Assembly (NCBI GenBank): GCA_002329125.1
Contig: DCXX01000110.1
Coordinates: 1-17,948 of the forward strand
DNA from: Fidelibacterota bacterium UBA2125
Lineage (GTDB): Bacteria > Fidelibacterota > Marinisomatia > Marinisomatales > S15-B10
Direction: 5' to 3'
DNA: 17,948 nt
Shown in pieces: positions 15,504 to 17,948 of this stretch. The notes beneath the pieces were generated by a model that saw only the letters and a list, made by a program, of their open reading frames with translations, was not told the origin of the DNA and did not search any database. Positions within the stretch are counted from its first letter, which is position 1, and every line of letters begins with the position of its first letter. A program made the translations under genes and the position numbers.

Positions 15504-16234
15504 AAATATTCTACCGGTGGCTCTTGGTGGGCTTGGCGGTGGTTCTGTTACAGGCTGATGAAAAGGAAGAAAAACTCCATTATTCCGTCACTTTATTGAA
15601 AATTCCGTGCGTCGATGTGACCATGGTGAATAAAACGGTTGAGCAAAACCAAATGAGACTCGACTTCATTGCTAAGACCAAAAACATATTTGATTACTTC
15701 TTTGCCGTTGATAATCAGTATAACACATGGTACAACTCACAAACTTTCCAGATGACAAAATATGCGTCTACCATCAATCAACCTAACACGGACTATTCTT
15801 TTGAGCTGAGTTGGAATCCGGAGACGGGAAAATATTCCACATCTAAACAATCATATGGCCGCCCTGAAGGGAGCCACAATATCTTCTCTCTTCTCATGCG
15901 AGCACGCCAGTTACCGTGGAAAAAAATCGATACTCTCTGGTGGCCTGTGGAGCATGAAGGCAGACCGTATCAAGGGCGCTACCTCTGGGTCGATTCTACA
16001 GAAGTGTCTGTGGGATCTGAGAAGATTTCCGCTGATCACTACCGACTCGACTTGAAATCCGCTGATGGTGAGACCATGGAACTTCTTGAAGTATCAGATG
16101 TCTTTTCATGGGGGATTGTGCTAGACGGATGTGTTCGTCAACTGTGGATAGAGCAGAATGGTGACAGGAGGATTTTACGTGCTGAAGTGTCGGTGCGTGG
16201 ACTTACACTGACAGCTGAGCTGAAAAGTGACTAA
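15500..16234 (+). CDS. Secreted DUF3108-like protein
   Basis: This 244-residue protein begins with a signal peptide: a basic MKIFYR start, a hydrophobic stretch WLLVGLAVVLLQA, then an acidic DEKEEK start of the mature chain. After that it is strand-rich (LHYSVTLLKIPCVDVTMVNK, then FDYFFAVDNQYNTWYNSQTF), resembling the beta-barrel-like DUF3108 proteins of the Gram-negative periplasm. No catalytic motif is visible, and no lipobox cysteine, so it is probably soluble in the periplasm or at the inner face of the outer membrane. DUF3108 function is unknown; links to envelope glycan or lipid handling are only suggested by neighbours. Two mature-chain cysteines stand far apart. It overlaps the GT2 gene by four bases and the next gene by eight. 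Confidence 0.72.
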   Translation: MKIFYRWLLVGLAVVLLQADEKEEKLHYSVTLLKIPCVDVTMVNKTVEQNQMRLDFIAKTKNIFDYFFAVDNQYNTWYNSQTFQMTKYASTINQPNTDYSFELSWNPETGKYSTSKQSYGRPEGSHNIFSLLMRARQLPWKKIDTLWWPVEHEGRPYQGRYLWVDSTEVSVGSEKISADHYRLDLKSADGETMELLEVSDVFSWGIVLDGCVRQLWIEQNGDRRILRAEVSVRGLTLTAELKSD

Positions 16235-16628
16235 CCAAAATTCAGAAAATAAAAAGTCCTTCCTTCGGGAATACGGACAGACCCTTCTGCTCTGGCTCGG
16301 CATTCTCGCTGGTATTGTTATTCTGCTCCAGTTTCATGTTGACAAAAAACTGATCGCCATTGTGACTATCACGCTTGGACTTTTCACGAAGGCATTCGCC
16401 GGACTGGGCATCATTATTTCCCTGATTCCCGTAGTTGGTCCCCTTATCGTTCATATTTTTACACTACCTTTCTTCTGGCTCATCAATGGCCTCGCCTCTA
16501 TTGTCAGTATGGTCGCCATCCGGAAGGGCTATAACAGAGAAGTGCTCCGTTCCAGAGTGATGACCATTGCTCTCCTGGTTGGGATTCTGATCGGGTATAT
16601 CTTGGGACATTTGCTTCCTATCCGCTGA
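16227..16628 (+). CDS. Small four-helix membrane protein, unrecognised
   Basis: This 133-residue protein is not recognised. It has a short polar N-terminus (about 15 residues), then hydrophobic segments at about 20-36, 42-64, 67-94 (probably two short spans or a re-entrant pair around IPVVGPLIVHIF) and 112-130. A cytoplasmic-looking basic loop IRKGYNREVLRSR is at about 98-110. It has no enzyme motif. The start GTG at 16227 overlaps the DUF3108-like stop by eight bases, with no Shine-Dalgarno sequence, so it relies on translation from upstream. The GT2, DUF3108-like and this gene form a coupled trio, which suggests it helps the same envelope process, for instance as a membrane scaffold or transport partner. 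Real because of coupling, hydrophobic pattern and codon flow; function unknown. Confidence 0.75.
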   Translation: MTNQNSENKKSFLREYGQTLLLWLGILAGIVILLQFHVDKKLIAIVTITLGLFTKAFAGLGIIISLIPVVGPLIVHIFTLPFFWLINGLASIVSMVAIRKGYNREVLRSRVMTIALLVGILIGYILGHLLPIR

Positions 16629-16674
16629 AAACGGAACGTCCCGCCTGATATTATTATTTGATTAAGATTACTCT

Positions 16675-16700
16675 AAAAAAACCCCAGTCAGCGATCTGAG
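16675..16700 (-). terminator. Possible intrinsic terminator of the sugar dehydrogenase gene
   Basis: On the minus strand CTCAG-N8-CTGGG (five pairs, one G-U) is followed one base later by seven Ts. It overlaps the TGA stop at 16688-16690. The stem is short, so the call is modest. It lies in the convergent gap after the small membrane protein gene; the plus strand shows no clear hairpin of its own. Confidence 0.4.
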
Positions 16701-17827
16701 TAAGAAACTCGATAAATAGCACCTGCATGATCATCCGAAATCAAAAGGCTACCATCGGGTAGAGCCTCTACATCAACTGGACGGCCCCAAGGTTTATCCT
16801 TCTGAAGCCACCCTTCAGCAAAAATCTTGTAGCCTGTCACATCATTCCCGTCCAACTCCACAAACATGATACGGTAACCAAGAGGAACACTTCTGTTCCA
16901 TGAACCGTGCTCAGCGATGAATATCTGATTCCTGTATTCCTTCGGAAACATTTTTCCTGTGTAAAAGCGCATTCCGATGGCAGCCACATGCGGAGCAAGT
17001 TTTCTCGCTGGTGCTTCATAGTCCGCACAGTCATGACCTGAACCAAATTCAGGATCCAATATTTCATCGCCGTGACAATAGGGAAAACCAAAGTGCTGAC
17101 CCGGTTCGCTGGCCCTGTTTAATTCATCTGGCGGCAGGTCATCTCCGAGCCAGTCCCTGCCGTTATCCGTAAACCACAGGTCCCCCGTTACAGGGTGCCA
17201 GTCGAAACCTACACTGTTTCGGACGCCACGGGCATAAATCTTCATGTCACTCCCGTCCGGTTTCAGACTAGTGATGGATCCATACACCTCATTCTCTTCA
17301 TCACAGATATTGCACGGTGCTCCCACCTGTACGTAGAGTCGACCATCAGGGCCGAAACGTAGGAACTTCCATCCATGGTGGCTATCTGATGGATAACCAT
17401 CAAAGATTACCACTGGCTCCGGAGGATCGGCCAAATGTTTTTCAATATCATCAAATCGAAGAACACGATTTACCTCAGCCACATACAGATTACCATCTTT
17501 TACAGCAACGCCGTTGGGCATATTCAATCCTTCGGCAATGGTGTACACTTTCTCAGCAATATAATCTCCGTCTTCATCGCGAAGAGCATAAACGTAACCC
17601 CGGCGGCGCGTCCCCACAAACAAGGTCCCTTTATCACTGCGAATCATAGACCGTGCGTTGGGGACATTGTCTGCATAGACTTCGATTGAGAAGCCGTCGG
17701 GAAGCTTCAACGTGTGAAGCGGCAAACTTTTGGCACTGAGTCCATTAAGAAATGGAAAAAAGAACAAACCAACTATTACCATCGTAATCTGTTCAGATAC
17801 AGTTCTGCGGAATCTATTCATCTTCAT
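16688..17827 (-). CDS. Secreted PQQ-type sugar dehydrogenase (sorbosone/glucose dehydrogenase family)
   Basis: This 379-residue protein is a six-bladed beta-propeller of the soluble glucose/sorbosone dehydrogenase family, which oxidise sugars using PQQ. The N-terminus (RFRR then a hydrophobic stretch to about residue 32, LSAKS) is a signal peptide, so it works in the periplasm. H150-H151 in HHGWKFLRFGPDG matches the catalytic-His region; other blades show GVRNSVGFDWHP (201-212), EHGSWNRS (306-312 region) and GRPVDVEALPDGS (348-360). Four Cys residues (C172, C175 in APCNIC; C251; C267) could form disulfides. GGAGG at 17834-17838 is six bases before the ATG. No PQQ biosynthesis gene is nearby; the substrate is not known, and some family members may not be sugar dehydrogenases at all. 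Confidence 0.88.
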   Translation of the reverse strand: MKMNRFRRTVSEQITMVIVGLFFFPFLNGLSAKSLPLHTLKLPDGFSIEVYADNVPNARSMIRSDKGTLFVGTRRRGYVYALRDEDGDYIAEKVYTIAEGLNMPNGVAVKDGNLYVAEVNRVLRFDDIEKHLADPPEPVVIFDGYPSDSHHGWKFLRFGPDGRLYVQVGAPCNICDEENEVYGSITSLKPDGSDMKIYARGVRNSVGFDWHPVTGDLWFTDNGRDWLGDDLPPDELNRASEPGQHFGFPYCHGDEILDPEFGSGHDCADYEAPARKLAPHVAAIGMRFYTGKMFPKEYRNQIFIAEHGSWNRSVPLGYRIMFVELDGNDVTGYKIFAEGWLQKDKPWGRPVDVEALPDGSLLISDDHAGAIYRVSYSDR

Positions 17828-17847
17828 ATTATGCCTCCGGTGAATTT

Positions 17848-17865
17848 GGGAAGATATAACTTCCC
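17848..17865. repeat. Inverted repeat next to dispersed repeat copy 2
   Basis: GGGAAG-ATATAA-CTTCCC is a perfect 6-bp stem with a 6-base loop. It lies between the argH-like stop and the ribosome site of the sugar dehydrogenase gene, and its edge touches the repeat at 17866-17885. It has no T-run after it on the minus strand. It could be an operator or an mRNA hairpin between the two genes. Confidence 0.5.
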
Positions 17866-17885
17866 CACCTTCGATTCAATCTTCC
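17866..17885. repeat. 20-bp dispersed repeat, copy 2
   Basis: The plus strand reads CACCTTCGATTCAATCTTCC, one base different from copy 1 at 12049-12068. It spans the stop codon of the argH-like gene (17876-17878) and lies 39 bases upstream of the sugar dehydrogenase ATG. Confidence 0.6.
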
Positions 17886-17948
17886 TTTTGATCCAATTCT
17901 GCCGCCACACGTCTATATGCTTCACGGAAAGGGACACCCTCACTTGCC
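17876..17948 (-). CDS. argH: Argininosuccinate lyase-like protein, last 23 residues
   Basis: Only the C-terminal end is inside the window, running off the right edge (first full codon at 17947). The visible residues include GVPFREAYRRVAAEL, which resembles the conserved G-x-PFREAY/H segment of argininosuccinate lyase, the last step of arginine synthesis. In the better-known enzymes this segment is followed by several dozen more residues, whereas here the protein ends nine codons later, so it may be a short-ended subtype or a related fumarase-superfamily enzyme. It is upstream of the sugar dehydrogenase gene on the same strand and the two may be co-transcribed. Confidence 0.5.
   Translation of the reverse strand, partial: ASEGVPFREAYRRVAAELDQKED

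Noticed and set aside
16629..16674. Hairpin around CGGAACGTCCCG followed by a T-rich stretch, as a plus-strand terminator after the small membrane protein gene
   Set aside because: The stem is three or four pairs with a bulge and the T-rich part is interrupted, so support is too weak.
1..17948. Search for CRISPR arrays, tRNA/rRNA genes, IS ends, prophage or toxin-antitoxin genes
   Set aside because: No regularly spaced repeats, cloverleaf-like sequence, transposase or integrase motif, or terminal inverted repeats were seen.

Overview
The window is gene-dense bacterial DNA of middling GC content with short intergenic gaps, many 4-base start/stop overlaps and weak or absent Shine-Dalgarno sequences at several starts. 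The mix of genes (archaeal/eukaryote-type prolyl-tRNA synthetase, a short exopolyphosphatase without the C-terminal HD domain, a rhomboid with a charged C-terminal tail of the kind seen in Bacteroidetes-like genomes, and a sorbosone-type sugar dehydrogenase) suggests a free-living Gram-negative bacterium of the FCB group, possibly a marine lineage such as Marinimicrobia. That assignment is inference from gene content; no rRNA or other decisive marker is present.

The layout is four blocks of alternating strand. (1) Bases 1-6171, plus: the end of an envelope-polysaccharide operon with a truncated GT-B glycosyltransferase, a Wzx-like flippase, an unusual three-part polysaccharide deacetylase, a second GT-B glycosyltransferase, a GT-A glycosyltransferase and a Ppx/GppA phosphatase. 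(2) Bases 6175-11111, minus: threonine aldolase, proS, recO, an alpha/beta hydrolase and a rhomboid protease, read in that order as one likely transcript. (3) Bases 11205-16628, plus: a TrmH/SpoU RNA methyltransferase, a CPBP membrane protease, the MgtE magnesium transporter, a membrane-anchored GT2 glycosyltransferase, a secreted DUF3108-like protein and a small four-helix membrane protein. (4) Bases 16688-17948, minus: the last codons of a gene resembling argininosuccinate lyase, then a secreted PQQ-type sugar dehydrogenase.

Block 1 reads as a pathway: the glycosyltransferases build a lipid-linked glycan in the cytoplasm, the deacetylase probably modifies an intermediate there because it lacks a signal peptide, and the flippase moves the product across the inner membrane. 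The second half of block 3 (GT2, DUF3108-like, small membrane protein) is translationally coupled and looks like a small, uncharacterised envelope module. Block 2 is mostly housekeeping.

No IS element, prophage, CRISPR array, tRNA or rRNA was seen. The most interesting unexplained items are the three-part deacetylase, the GT2/DUF3108/membrane module, a near-perfect 20-bp repeat in two distant intergenic places, a pair of tandem hairpins between the threonine aldolase gene and proS (one showing an anti-Shine-Dalgarno loop), and a palindrome inside the likely promoter of the threonine aldolase operon. I did not find clear evidence of a wholly new defence or mobile system.
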